The notes beneath the pieces were generated by a model that did not search any database, had not been told where the DNA came from, and worked only from the letters and a program-made list of their open reading frames with translations. Shown here piece after piece: positions 1 to 12,649 of a stretch of DNA of 64,000 bases. The DNA comes from Primula veris (lineage: Eukaryota; Streptophyta; Magnoliopsida; Ericales; Primulaceae): assembly GCA_963682055.1 (NCBI GenBank), contig OY821742.1:4983816-5047815 (forward strand), read 5' to 3'. Each line of letters starts with the position of its first letter. The first letter of the stretch is position 1. A program made the position numbers and the translations under genes.

Positions 1-97
1 GTTGAGGAAGAGTCAATGGAAATCCAGGCAATTTTGGCACTAAAAAGATATAACTGTCCATTTTTAGAATACAAGAGAAAAAAATTAAGAAGTATAC

Positions 98-2125
98 CAA
101 CTGACTAAGATGTTGACCGAGCTTTATATATATACCCCCATTCTTAAAACATAGTTCTTCAAGCTTATGGGCACCTCTGATATGAACTTGACGTTTGACT
201 TTCTCTCTCTCAATGCTATCTTCAGGAAGTCCCCACAGTGAATACTCATAATCTGACAACACGGAAATGTTGGAGAACCAGTAAAGCAAAAGCATAACAA
301 GTTCATATAGTTAAATCACTCTTTGACTTAAGAGGCATTACATGTAATAAGATAAGACTTACTGGGAGAGCAAAAAATACCATATTTTTTATATATGATT
401 CCTCACTCGATAATTTTGTTTGCCAAGAAGAAAGGAACATATATGATGCATACAGATAAACGTAATGTTTGACATCTTGGTAACAAATAAACACATTTTT
501 TAATTCTGGACTCTTATTAAAAGCTACCATAAAATGCACATTAGTAGTTTCAGACTTGCTAGCACAAAGACAATCAGCTTCGGAAATGGTCAAAAAACTA
601 ATACTATTTCACTTTTTGCAAAAGGACAGTGCTTGAATATACTAATAAGGAAGCCAAGACTATTATACTTTATACCAATAGACAATCTCATCTTTTAACA
701 GAAATGCAACAAATATCAAAATGGGTGATTTGGGGAATGTTTACTGAAAATGGCGATAACTAGAATCAACCAAAGTACAAACCACAAATTGTTCTTTTTA
801 AAAAGAACATCAAGTAATGTCAAGAAAAGGTGCCAAACGAGGTTCATGAAATTTTGTCAAGGCTTGAGAAAGGGAACAACGAAAAACATTGATGCTTCTG
901 ACATGTAAATAAATGCAAACATATACAGCCTTTTATAACTAATTCATTGCCTATGGAGTTGGACATATTTCAACTTCTCAGATAACTAACTCTTGCGTGG
1001 TTAACCGACACCCTCCAATGTAACCAAAGATCCAAACTTTCCAGCATATATCTTTTTTTCAGCGTAAAAGTCTAGACAAAGTTCCTATTCATAAAGTGAA
1101 CTTTCTCAGCTTCTAGATAATGATAAATTTAAATAATTGTCAATACAGGGATATCAAAATTACTCATCAATTGGAATAAACTTAAATTACTTGTCCGAAC
1201 CTTCCCAAGTCTAACATATGGGACATGAGTTCATTCCTAGCACAATCATGAACCCCGACACAAACAGAAGATAATTGTTTCTAGCTGTGGAGTGTCCTCC
1301 ACATGAAATTCTCAATTAAAATTACCTTTACCACCTCCTACATTATTTCATTCCAAATCTCATATCTCCTGTCTTTCAACACATCCTCGTTCACACTCAG
1401 TCTGGAAAGCAGTTTAGAAAATTTAAAGTCTTAATCTAAACTAAAAAATATCTGCAGCAATGGAGGAAACTCAAAAAACGACTAAAATAAGTTTAAATCT
1501 CTGTTTGTCAACAAATTTTCCCATAAAAAAATCAGCTTTAAAAAAGTTGTTTCAAAAATCCAACCAAAATCCATATTTTGAACTTTTCCATCTCTGTTAG
1601 CTTCTTCAGCCTAAAAATCTGCTTTGTTAAAAGCTAATTAATCCAATTGTCCGATCACCTAGTGATTTTTCTAAATCAATAATAAAAAAATTGCCAAAAT
1701 CCGAACCAACGGAAAGTTTAATACATACTTTCGGACTTATTTAACAAAAATCCGTATTTGTAGATGTTTAAGAGTTGGTACGTAATCAAGTCTCGAAAAT
1801 ACGCACTAAGTGATCATTTTTCCATGCATTTTCTCCACAAACAAACACTTAATATACACACCTATTAAACAATTCATCAAATCAATCAACTATATACATA
1901 CATATACATATATATATATAGAGAGAGAGATATATATATACCGAAAGCAATGGTAGCGGCGGTGAGAGAGAGGCGAGTGAGGCGGAGAGGCACGGTGGTG
2001 CAAAGCTTCAATGCGGTGGAGGGATCTTCGGAGGTCACTATCGCCGTCGCACCTACGCCGACTCCTCCGGCGGCGGTTAACACGGCGAGCTTCTTCGATA
2101 CACGCCACAACCACCGCCCTGCCAT
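98..2125 (-). CDS. ABC1/ADCK-family atypical protein kinase, 5' part (exons 1-2; gene continues beyond the left edge)
   Basis: Two exons join in phase. Exon 1 is 1942-2125 (start ATG at 2125-2123) and exon 2 is 98-252; the 1689-bp intron has a GTATAT donor and a CAG acceptor and splits an Asp codon after its first base. A GTATAC donor follows exon 2 in phase 0. The protein starts MAGRWLWRVSKK, has a short hydrophobic Ala/Gly-rich stretch, and continues DYEYSLWGLPEDS and then IYIKLGQH. The last part holds the KxGQ motif that defines ABC1/ADCK (UbiB/COQ8-like) kinases, and the run around DYEYSLWGL resembles the plant ATH9-type members. Family members are mitochondrial or plastid atypical kinases linked to quinone and lipid metabolism; which one this is cannot be told from 113 residues. 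The N-terminus may be an organelle-targeting or membrane segment (inference). Catalytic subdomains lie outside the window. Confidence 0.88.
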
Positions 2126-2215
2126 TATTATTAAATTTCCTAATAGAATCTATTTTTAATTTTAGTTTTATTATTGTGTGTGTATTTATGTATAGTTGGG
2201 TTATCATTTTTAGGG

Positions 2216-2533
2216 CAGCTTTGTTACGGTTCGGTTCGGTTTTGATAAAATCGAAACCAATCAGATTTTTCGATTCGGTTTTTTTCGATTTTCGATCTTT
2301 TTATTTTTGTACCGAACCGAATTGGTTTTTTTTGGTCCGATTTCGGTCTGTCGTTATTTTTGTTTTATTTTCGGTTTTTCGGTCTTTTTCGAATTTTTTT
2401 TGCCTTTTTTCGGTCCAGTTTTATTGTAAACCGAAACCGATCCAAAAAAGTTTTGATTTTTTGGTTTCGGTCTTTTTCGGTTCGGTTCGGTTATCGGTTT
2501 GATTCGTTTTTTTCGACTTTTCGCCCGGCCTAA
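2216..2533. repeat. TTCGG-type low-complexity repeat block
   Basis: A dense run of TTCGGTTT and CGGTTCGGTT variants, bounded by TAGGGCAG on the left and CGGCCTA on the right, which form weak inverted ends. A similar block in the opposite orientation lies at 28692-28975, bounded by CAGCCCTA. It is probably a non-autonomous DNA transposon whose interior has expanded as a simple repeat. No clear target duplication was seen. Confidence 0.55.
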
Positions 2534-2544
2534 TTATTATTGTT

Positions 2545-2945
2545 GAGTAAGTTATGAGGTTTCGATTATGAACAAACTAGTACCTTAGTTTTCAATAAAT
2601 TGTCAATCAACACTAGTTTATGAATTTTAGTACTTCCTAGCAGTTGAGTTTATGAATTAGTACCTTTTTTTTGTTTATTAGAGTCTATTGTTATACTCGG
2701 TGTATGTATTTAGTTGAGTATGTCCTGAGGTTTCGATTATGATCAGATTAGTACCTTAGTTTTCAAGACAATCGGCACTAGTTTATGAATTTTAGTACTT
2801 CTTAGTTTCTAGCAGTTATGTTTTTCACAAATAATAATAAATGTTGGGTTTTCACAACCACCCTCCCATTAATTAATTTATTAATAAAAGCTCCTTTTTT
2901 TTTGTTTATTAGAGGCTTTTATACTCCGTATAACTGTATGTATGC
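2545..2945. repeat. Two-copy degenerate tandem duplication
   Basis: Unit 1 (2545-2715) and unit 2 (2716 to about 2945) share, in the same order, GAGGTTTCGATTATGA, TAGTACCTTAGTTTTCAA, CACTAGTTTATGAATTTTAG and TTTGTTTATTAGAG. The second unit is longer by an insertion of about 60 bp. No coding potential was seen. Confidence 0.65.
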
Positions 2946-5900
2946 ATGTATACAGTAGTTGGAGAAATGTACTATTTTGGAGAAATGTACAACGAGTGAA
3001 ACTTATGAATAAATGCTCAATAATATAGTGGAAACTAGAAAGGATATATAGTATATACGACCAGACTATGATATAATGACCTGTAATACTCTTAAAATGC
3101 TTGATAAAATGCTTGATAATACTCTTAAAATACAAGTTACAACTATTAACTGATCATAACAAAAAAAGAAAAACTTCAGTTTTGATTATTAATCCAAGCT
3201 CTCTAATCTAAAAATAAGAAGACAAATGAAAGAAATACCAGAATATGAAAGAAACTCATACTTTAACAGAATAGTTTATCGTAATTTTATGTTTATCAAC
3301 GATACAGTCAGGCTCAAGCACGATTATATATATATATATATATAAAAGGCTCAAGCACAATCAGTGTATGTCAAGGAGGAAATGGAGTTACAGATAAATG
3401 TATAGCATCAAGAAATCAATTTTCTCATTTTCTTAACAACATCAGTTTGATTTTGCGATCGTTAAACATCCATATAGGCTAAAATCAAAAAATTATTCAT
3501 GCTTATGGACCAAGCCCCCATGATGACCATTCCGTTTAAAAACGGTAACCAAATGTTCAATATTGTCGTACACTTAACCATTCCGTTTAAAAACAGTAAT
3601 GTTTTCACATTTACGTAACCATCCGCACGTTTCCTGATTAATTCCCTCGATCTCACTCTTGAATTAGCTAATTAAGAGGTTAGAAGGAAAACTGTAAATC
3701 AAATATAGAACAAGTTATCCAGAAGTAAACAATACCAGATCAAAATGAGTTGACTCTACAATCTCTAGCAATAGAACAATAATATAGTTAGTCACGTAGT
3801 ATTTATTATTTTCGAAATCCCATTATGAATTATTTCATTTTGTAATCTCAATATTAATACTTCTCCATGAGATTTCCTCCCTATATAATTCTTCCGTCCT
3901 TCATAGAGATGTGGTACTAATTTCATGCGGTGTACGTATTACCCTCGGACTATTTCGTCATGTTGGTTTGCCGTATAAGAGGTGGTATATAATTATTATA
4001 TAGTACCATATGAGATAATACTAATTATACTATAATTAATTATGTTAATATAAGGTATAACTAAATATACCACCTATATATATAATGATATTATCTATCA
4101 CACTAGTAATATCTGGTTATAAACTATACCATTTTATATTATCTTGCAAACAAACATCTATATGTAGACGAACTCATGTATCTTTGGGTTTTGGAAATTG
4201 ATTTTGTTTTGGATAATCTTTCAAATGTGGTTCACTTTATCCACTGTGTTTGTTCGTATCATTTATCATTGCAGGTTCCTACGCCATGTCTATTTGGCAA
4301 AACAAGTTTATGGAAATATCTTTCATTTTAACTTTCATCGTAAACAAAATATATAAGCATGATATATAACTTTCAAGTTTCCACAGATCATCGGTTTTAC
4401 CCTAACTCATACATGAAACTTATGAGGACCGTATTGAAAGCTTACAAAAGACGACTCGAAATGAATATCCAACTCATAAAAACTTAACATTTATGACTTT
4501 TTAAGTTGCAAAATTTAAGCCAATAATCTGGATTTTATAATTAGGTTGGAAAAAAACTGTGTTCGCCCGGATTTACACATTTATAATTAGGGTTTAGCTA
4601 ATCATCCAATTGTATTCCAGCTTTGAAAAGCTTAAAACATTGCTTATAAGCTGCACTAATCAATGATTCTCCCAACAATAAACCATATCACTTACCTGCA
4701 TTACTACAATTTTAAAAAATATATATAATAAGCATTATAAGCTCAACTAATAGCATATAAACTTTTCATCATAAAGTTAACCATAGTCATCAACAAGGCT
4801 GCTTCTTCAAAGTTGGAACAATATATTAATGTCACATATTGACTAATATAGATCCCCTTTCTCATAGGAAAAAGTTATCTATTTTTCAAAATAATTTAAT
4901 TATTATGTCCAAAACCTTCACTTAAAAAAATTAAACAAGTCTTGGCCCAATGAGTAACATTCCAATAAAGGATAAATCCAATTTATGAAAACGTGTTATA
5001 TCAAGTAATCAAGTCATACACATAATTACGTTGTTTTTGCCACTAAAATGTGAAGTTAACGCCTGGAATACACATGTCTCTTTTTATTTGAATCATCGCA
5101 ATTAATCATGGGATTTACTATTTTTCTAAAATGTTTGATTTACTTACAATTGTAGTATTAGTTAATTATGTCATAGTCCATGGGACCATAATATTTAGCT
5201 GTTAGGCAGGTGGTAGAGTAACCCCCTACCCACGTAATTCTAACCCTTTTTGTCCATATATATCAACTGTCTTTTTAACGATAATTAATTATACATTTAA
5301 GCTTTTTGTCACCAAAATATATATATTTGATGTAACGTACTTTGAGGAAATAGACACGTATTTATTTACCTGCGCACACGGAGTGTACACTGACGGGAAA
5401 ATTACTTTTATGGTATCCCTAGTTAAAAAAACATTACATTATTCTCATATTCTTCTTATTTACCATCCTAATAGTCGTCACTTCTCAGGTTTTTTAAATA
5501 AGCTATAAAGTTTCCCTAGTTTTTTAGATAGTGATGTATTTTTCCCATGTTAGCTAGGTTTCATTGCCCTTTTTTTTTTGTAATCAAATTAGGTTTTACT
5601 GAAGCTATAGAGGTAGTCAAGAAAAAAATTGTTAAAAGGATAAGTATATGACCCATGAGTAAATCATGATATGGTGATTTCATTGATTTAAAACGATTTT
5701 ATGCTTGTAAAAATATATCAAATAAAGATTAAATCTAACCAATGGCCCTTACCAAAATTGTATGACATTTGTTTTCATATATTATTAAATATAGTGATTT
5801 GATTAAAAAAAACAGTGATTCATTACTAACGTTTTCATTACTTAATTAAATAAATTAAAGACATAATTGTGGTAAATCAATAATATTTGAATTAAATACA

Positions 5901-6898
5901 ACTTGAAAATGGAAAGTGATTTAATTCTTAACAGAACTATTTTATAAAATGTAATCATTCAATGTACGTAAACATTTTCTGCTAGTTATTATGTTTACAT
6001 GGAATAAGTTTATATCACCATACCCTTTCACCACTAAAAAAAAATGTACAAATAATGGAATTAGTGACGATATTTTTTGTTATGAGCTTATTAGCGACGG
6101 TTTTTGTGACGGTTTTGTGACAGTTTAGTTAATTTACGATAGATTTGTGACAACTTTTTAAATTAGCGACAGGTTTGTGACAGCTTTTGACTCTCACTAA
6201 ATCAAATATTATTTTGTAGTGCACTGAATATTAGTTTAAATTTTTCTGTACATATTGATCTTCCTATTATATATTAAAGAACAAGAAGGATTAAGAATTT
6301 TAATTACATCAACTAGGAGTAATATATTCTGTATACTACATGATGACAGGTGGAGTATAAAACGCAACAAGAAACTAAAAATTGAATAAATTGTTATTTA
6401 CAAGAATGCCGAATGAAATGTAGTGCTATAACAAGGTAGTGACAGTTGGAGTTTGTTTCGAATTTTGATTTTTTACAACCTAAATACTGCATTTTAACTA
6501 AGTAATTATATGACTATGTTTTCAAAACACCTTTTTTTGGCTTGTAATCCTTGAAATAAGAACGTCAGATAAGACGATATAAAGTATACATTTCCTATAA
6601 AAAAAAATCATTTTTTTTAATGAGATTATTGTCGTGGATATCAAGTACTTGCATGATTTAGTATGAACTTAAAGTTGGAATCAATAAAAGAAGTTAAATC
6701 GTTACATAGTACGTAGGATGAATATTTGACAGTTGGGTTAATATTAATATAAAATTACAAAGCTATGTATTAATAAAGTGTGATAAGTTATTTCTCGTGC
6801 TTTGTTCGATCCATCGTTGAATATGTATATTATTGAAGTTTTTTCCTTAAACATGTATATAGTCTGGACTCTGTATTGTAATGCGATTATTTCGATAC
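2946..6898. other. Intergenic AT-rich stretch without a recognisable gene
   Basis: Stops interrupt all frames. The only structured item I recognise is the CACTA-type MITE at 6032-6221. A short TA microsatellite lies near 3326-3345. The short open frame at 3462-3656 on the minus strand has no recognisable similarity. Confidence 0.5.
6032..6221. mobile_element. Small non-autonomous CACTA-type transposon (190 bp)
   Basis: It begins CACTAAAAAAAA and ends TTTTGTAGTG, giving CACTA-type inverted ends, and is flanked on both sides by CAC (6029-6031 and 6222-6224), matching the 3-bp target duplication of CACTA elements. The interior has repeated GCGACGG, TTGTGACAG and TTTTTAAATTAGCGAC phrases. A second, more degraded copy lies at 21570-21760. 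Confidence 0.75.
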
Positions 6899-7149
6899 TG
6901 TTGTGTGGCAACTATTAGCAAAGTATCGACATAGCAAGATATGTATGGAGAGAGAGTAAAGTCGTCTTATTCAAGTATGAATATGTGTTAAACTATGAAG
7001 ACTTCTACCCCTTTATATAGTGGAGGGGTGGAATAAGATACATGAATATGCGAGAAGGTAGAAAGCCATAAGTCATAAACTCAAAGGTTATACACAATGT
7101 ATGTAACCGATACATGAATATGGACAACCACATACAATGTATCACAACA
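6899..7149 (-). repeat. E1 3' LTR
   Basis: 251 bp, TG...CA ends, identical by eye to 14084-14334. On the minus strand a TATATAAAG box lies at 7011-7019, suitable as a pol II promoter in the 5' copy. Confidence 0.93.
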
Positions 7150-7159
7150 CTTCCCCTTG
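7150..7159 (-). other. E1 polypurine tract
   Basis: On the minus strand, CAAGGGGAAG lies directly against the TG of the 3' LTR, the expected position for plus-strand DNA priming. Similar AGGGGGAG runs recur upstream, near 7568, 7702 and 7823. Confidence 0.75.
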
Positions 7160-7363
7160 TGTGTCCAAACATACTGCAAACTTCCTCGTCTTCATAGACT
7201 CTGATGAGTTGTTGAGTCGCATTCGCTATTGTTAACACATAAAACCTCAAGCCCGAAAAACCCGATGTGGGACAAAAACCGGATCATAGGACAAAAAAAG
7301 GTGTTGCCGAATGGAGTGCGCCGAAACGCCATTGAGTGCGTGAATGAACTGACTAGAAAATAT

Positions 7364-7690
7364 GTGCCTCATCAAAACATTGCCAAGAAAACCCAGTGGG
7401 AAAAAACTTGGCCGAAGGACAAAAGAGTGCATAACTGTCAGTAAAAACGGGAGAAATAAGCATACTCGGTGTGACTCATTAAAACCTTGTTAGAGAAAAC
7501 CCTGTGGGACAAAACTCTAATCGAATGATAAAAGAGTGCACGATGGTTAGAAGTATACAACTGGATACTCCCCCTGATTTCGGCAATCATAAATGAGAAT
7601 GGGATTAGAAATGTGTCTCGCTAAAAACCATGTCAAGGTAAACCCAGTGGGACAAACCCTTGAACTAAGGACAAAAAGCGTACACAAGCA
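7364..7690 (-). repeat. Three degenerate 65-75 bp repeats in the E1 3' untranslated region
   Basis: Blocks at about 7364-7432, 7473-7540 and 7614-7690 share CTCATTAAAACC, AACCCAGTGGGACAAA and GGACAAAAGAGTGCA in the same order; a fourth partial copy of the GTGGGACAAAA core is at 7265-7275. They lie between the RNase H stop codon and the 3' LTR and do not encode protein. Confidence 0.7.
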
Positions 7691-7866
7691 TTCATCAGGA
7701 TGCTCCCCCTCACATGCACACTACCGGGTGCGGGAAAAATAACTAGTGAGAACTTGCACGCAAAAGGGTGCTAAGCATATGTGAGGATACACACAACAGG
7801 GTGATAAGCATACGTCAGGATGCTCCCCCTCACTTACACACAATAGGGTGCATGGAAACATGTCGT

Positions 7867-10800
7867 TTAGGAAAGCTCCCTAAGTCCGGTCGCTCTAACA
7901 TGTTTTTGGAATGAATATTTTGGCAGTGACTTGGTGAATAAGTCTGCATGATTGTTCTCGGATCCAATATGCTTCACTTCAATCCTTTGAAGTGCTTGTT
8001 GTTCATGTGTAAAGAACAACTTTGGCGAGATATGTTTAGTGGCATCACCTTTGATGTAACCATGTTTCGCTTGATCAATAACAGCAGTGTTGTCCTCATA
8101 AATAACAACTGGTTCATCAGGATCATAAGGTAGATCACACGTAATTCGAATATGGCCAATAACTGCTCGAAGCCATACACTCTCTAGTCGCCTCATAGAG
8201 CGCGAGTAGCTCAGAGTGGTTCGTCGAAGTAGCCACCAAGGTCTGTTTACGAGACCTCCACGATATCGCCGTGCTCCCAATGGTAAAGACATAACCAGAT
8301 TGGGAACGTCCCTTGTGCGGGTCTGATAAGTAACCCGCATCGGCATAACCGACAAGGGTTGCGTTATTTCGAGGATCAATGGAGCTAGATCCACTCGGCG
8401 CAAAGGGATAGAATAAGCCCATGTCCGTAGTACCTCTAAGGTAACGAAAAATGTCTTTTATGCCAGTCCAGTGGCGGCGTGTTGGCGCGGTGCTGTGTCG
8501 AGATAGACAATTCACAGCAAACGAGATGTCCGGTCTAGTACATTGGGCCAAGTACAATAGTGCGCCTATTGCACCCAGATATGAACACTCAGGGCTCAAT
8601 ATCTCTTCATCGTCCTCCTTTGGACGGAAGGGGTACTTATGAATGTCTAGAGAGCGGACGACCATGTGAGTAGAGGACGGCTTAGCGTCACCATGACTAA
8701 AGCGCCTCAACACCTTTTGGGTGTAGCTTTCTTGATGGACTAAAATTCCATCTTTACGGTGCTTGATCTGCAGGCCGAGGCAATACCGTGTCTTCCCAAG
8801 ATCTTTCATCTCGAATTCCTTCTTCAGGATTTCAGCAGTTTCAAACACCTCTTTCGAGGTTCCTATGAGATTCATATCATCTACATAGACTGCGATAATC
8901 GCATATCCTGCAGTGGATTTCTTTATGAACACGCATGGGCATAGTTCATTATTAACATATCCCAAGCCGATCAAGTATTCACTTAGACGGTTATACCACA
9001 TCCGTCCGGATTGTTTCAATCCATATAGTGATCGTCTCAGTCTAATCAAGAATGTGTTCCGTGGCCGGGAACTACTTGATTCAGGCAACTTAAGTCCATC
9101 AGGGACTTTCATGTATATCTCTGTGTCCAGATCCCCGTAGAGATAAGCTGTGACCACATCCATGAGCTGCATATTCAGTTTTTCGGAAACTACTAAACTG
9201 ATTAAGTAGCGGAACGTTATAACGTCCATTACGGGAGAATACGTCTCCTCGTAATCAATTCCAGGGCGTTGAGAGAAGCCTTGCGCCACTTGGCGAGCTT
9301 TGTATCTAACAATCTCATTACTCTCATTACGCTTCCTTACAAAAACCCATTTATAACCAACTGGTTTAACATTGGGTGGTGTTGGAACGACAGGTCCAAA
9401 CACTCTTCGTTTCGTGAAGGAATCCAATTCAGCCTGGATTGCTTGTTTTCATTGAGGCCAGTCCGTTCTTCGCTGACAATCAGCAACGGTACGTGGTTCC
9501 ATGTCATCATTGCTCATAATGTCAGTGGCCACTGCGTATATAAACACATCATTGATGACAGTTTCGTTTCGCTTCAAAATATCGTCTAAACTAGTATAAT
9601 CGACAGATATTTCGAGGTTATCGAGATGATTAGGAACTGGTGTTTCATCTGGAACACACTCCTCTAATACATCACCGTGATCCTTAATGATCTCGTGTGG
9701 TAAAACGGATGCAACATGATTTCTCCTCCTCCGAGGCAGAACATCCTTGGAACCAACCGGTCTTCCTCTTTTCTTGGGAAGAGCGGCGGACTGGACGGCC
9801 GACGGCAGCGTCCTTTGCTCGGTGGGTACAACCGGAGCAACATGTTCAACAGGAACATGGCGTCTCACAGGAACGTCTATCCTTGCAGGCAAATTTGCAG
9901 CAGGTATATGTGATCTCGTGACATTGGCTAGGTCATTAAATGTGTCTGGCATTTGATTTGCAACATTTTACAGACCTAGGATTCTCTGCACTTCCTTATC
10001 ACTATGTGCAGTTGGGGGATCTAGATGAGACATAGTGGGTGCATGCCACGTTAATTCGCGTCGTTCCTTATCAACGTTAACGTGCATTTCTCCCCCTAAC
10101 GACGGGAAGAGTGTCTCATCAAAGTCACAATCCGCATGTCTAGCGGTAAAGAGATCGTCTGTCAAGGGCTCTAAATAGCGTATTATGGACGGGGATTCAT
10201 AACCGACATATATGCCCCGTCGTTTCTGAGGTCCAAATTTGGAACGCTTAGGCGGCTCAATTGGAACATTGACTAAACACCCAAACACGCGTAAATGTGA
10301 GACATCGGGCTCATATCCAGTTACCAACTGGTACGCAGATAGTGGTTGGGTGGCCATGAGCCTCAGACGGACCAACGCAGCAGCATGCAAAATGGCATAG
10401 CCCCAAGCAGAAATAGGAAGTTTGGTGCGCATAACCAAAGTTCTACCAATCATTTGCAATCGCTTAATGAAAGCTTCTGCAAGGCCATTTTGGGTATGAA
10501 CATACGCAACTGGGTGTTCAAGATTAATTCCCAAAGTCATGCAATAGTCATCGAAAGTTTTCGATGTAAACTCTGCGGCATTATCAAGTCTAATAGACTT
10601 TATCGGATAATCCGGATGATGAGCCCTCAATTTAATGATCTGGGCTAGGAGTTTTGGAAATGTTGCGTTTCTTGTGGACAATAAAGTTACGTGTGACCAT
10701 CTTGTCGATGCATCAACCAAAACCATGAAATATTTAAATGGTCCGCATGTTGGCTGGATAGGTCCACAAATATCTCCTTGAATTCTTTCAAGGAATTGGG

Positions 10801-12649
10801 AAACCAATTTCGTAGGTTTCACACGAATTGGTTTGAGATTAGTCTTTCCAATCGAGCATGCTTGGCATAGGCTTTTCGGATTAATCATGAAATTCTTTCC
10901 TCCAAGAGGATGCCCATGAGATGCGTTCATCGTTCGAAGCATCGTATTTTGACCCGGGTGTCCCAGCCGGTCATGCCATAGCATAAAAGTGCTCTCATCA
11001 ATCGGCGCCCGCCGAATGATTAGATTGCTTTCAAAGTTTTGGATTGTAGTAACATACAAACCACTTGAAAGACATCTCAACTTCTCCAGAATACGCTTTT
11101 GGTCGTATTGAGTGGAGGTAATGTGAAGGTATTCAATATCATTTTCACGAGCAGTTTTAAGATGAAACTTATTTTCTCGGATATCCTTAAAGCTCAACAA
11201 GGTACGACTAGACCTCGGAGAATATAAGGCCTCAGATACTTCAACAGAAGTACCATTTGACAACGTGAATTTAGCTTTACCAAAGCCTTCAACAAGGGTC
11301 GACGGGCCCGAAATTGTTGTCACTGAGGTTACTTTAGGCGTAAAGTTGATAAAAAAACCATTTATCCTTTAAGATAGTGTGTGTAGTGCCACTATCAACC
11401 AGACAATCAACTGCCCCACAATACATACCTAAAAGTAAAATAATTTAAAGTCGGTCACACGGATAAAAGGAATTGCTCAATGAAATAACTTTAAATTATA
11501 CGAGAAATGGTCAAAACATTATCCATAAAACAAACCATAATCCAAAAGAAATGAACAATATCCAAGGGAAAAACATAATCCGAAATGGAATTGAATTAAC
11601 ATAATCCAGGAGCAAAACAGCTCAATTATCAAAAGAAACGAAGAAAAAAAACTTTATTCTTCCATGTGAGCCTCAAAATCAGGGGTCTCAAGAGTTTCTT
11701 TTGCACTAGCTTCAATCATGTTGGCTTCGACCCTTCTACCCTTGTGGTAGTTTTCGACTTCTTGGGGAGTTGCACTACAAGTCCTTTGCATATGACCATT
11801 TTTACCATATTTATAGCACAGAGTTGGCATATCGGCCTGTTCTCTTGCTTTGGAACGACTGGCCCGGTTGTTCCTACCACCACGAGACTGCCTAGAAGGA
11901 GCCACAGGTCCTCGGTTCGGACGATTGTCCAAACCTCGCTTGGTTGGACGAGCATTACGCTCACCCATGTTCCTTGGCTGACGGGACGACTGGCCCTTTT
12001 CTCATTTCCCATATCGTGGACGAGGTCCACGAACAACATTAGCATCAGGCATTGGAATAGCTTTTGTCCCAGCAGGACGAGAATTGTTGTTCCTCATTAA
12101 AACGAGGCTATTTTTCTCGTCCAATAACAGCTTGGTGATGAGCTCAGGGAACTTGGTATACTTAGACTGACGATATTGCTTTTGGAGCAAGTTGTCAGAG
12201 GTAAGAAATGTGGTGTAGGTCTTCTCCAGCAAGTCATTTTCGGTTAATGTTTCACCACAATACTGGAGAAGAGCACGAATCCTGCATACTTCAGCATTAT
12301 ATTTCGTAACGCTCTCGAAGTCCTGAAATCGCAGATTCAGCCAATCATGGCGGGCTTCAGGAAGCCATATGGTCTTTTGGTGGTCGAAGCGCTCTCTGAG
12401 AGAGTCCCACAACATCTTCGGTGAGGTGATCGCTATGAACTCAGACTTCATTGCATCTGATAAGTGGTGGCGGAACAGAATCATCGCCCTCGCATTCATT
12501 TCACGCGACACTTCCACTTCACGTTCATCCTCAGCGTAGATGACGTCCAACAAGCCTTGGGCATCTAGATGGTTCTGGATATCTTGAGTCCAGTCCAAAT
12601 AGTTCTTGCCAGCGGCATCGAGGATCGGAAAGTCAAGTTTGATTGACAT
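7867..12649 (-). pseudogene. E1 gag-pol polyprotein, broken
   Basis: The likely start is the ATG at 12649 (MSIKLDFPILD), giving a UBN2-type gag domain. The order is gag, a zinc knuckle near 11820 (CYKYGKNGHMQRTC, with the second Cys replaced by Tyr), protease with VDSGTTHT near 11380, and integrase with its HHCC finger (WHDRLGH ... CQACSIGK) and the catalytic D-D-E set in GDICG, RLDNAAEF and NGLAEAF. RT follows (SLYGLKQSG, YVDDMNLIG), then RNase H ending in the HADLFTKSL region. One frame carries most of it, with in-frame stops at 12002-12004, 11654-11656, 9968-9970 and 9449-9451, a one-base slip in an A run at 11351-11357, and a two-base loss near 8175. At least the 9449 and 9968 stops look like single-base changes of Trp and Gln codons. 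Confidence 0.92.

Noticed and set aside
2011..2502. 163-codon plus-strand frame rich in F, R and S
   Set aside because: It overlaps the ABC1K exon antisense and then the TTCGG repeat; the composition comes from the repeat.
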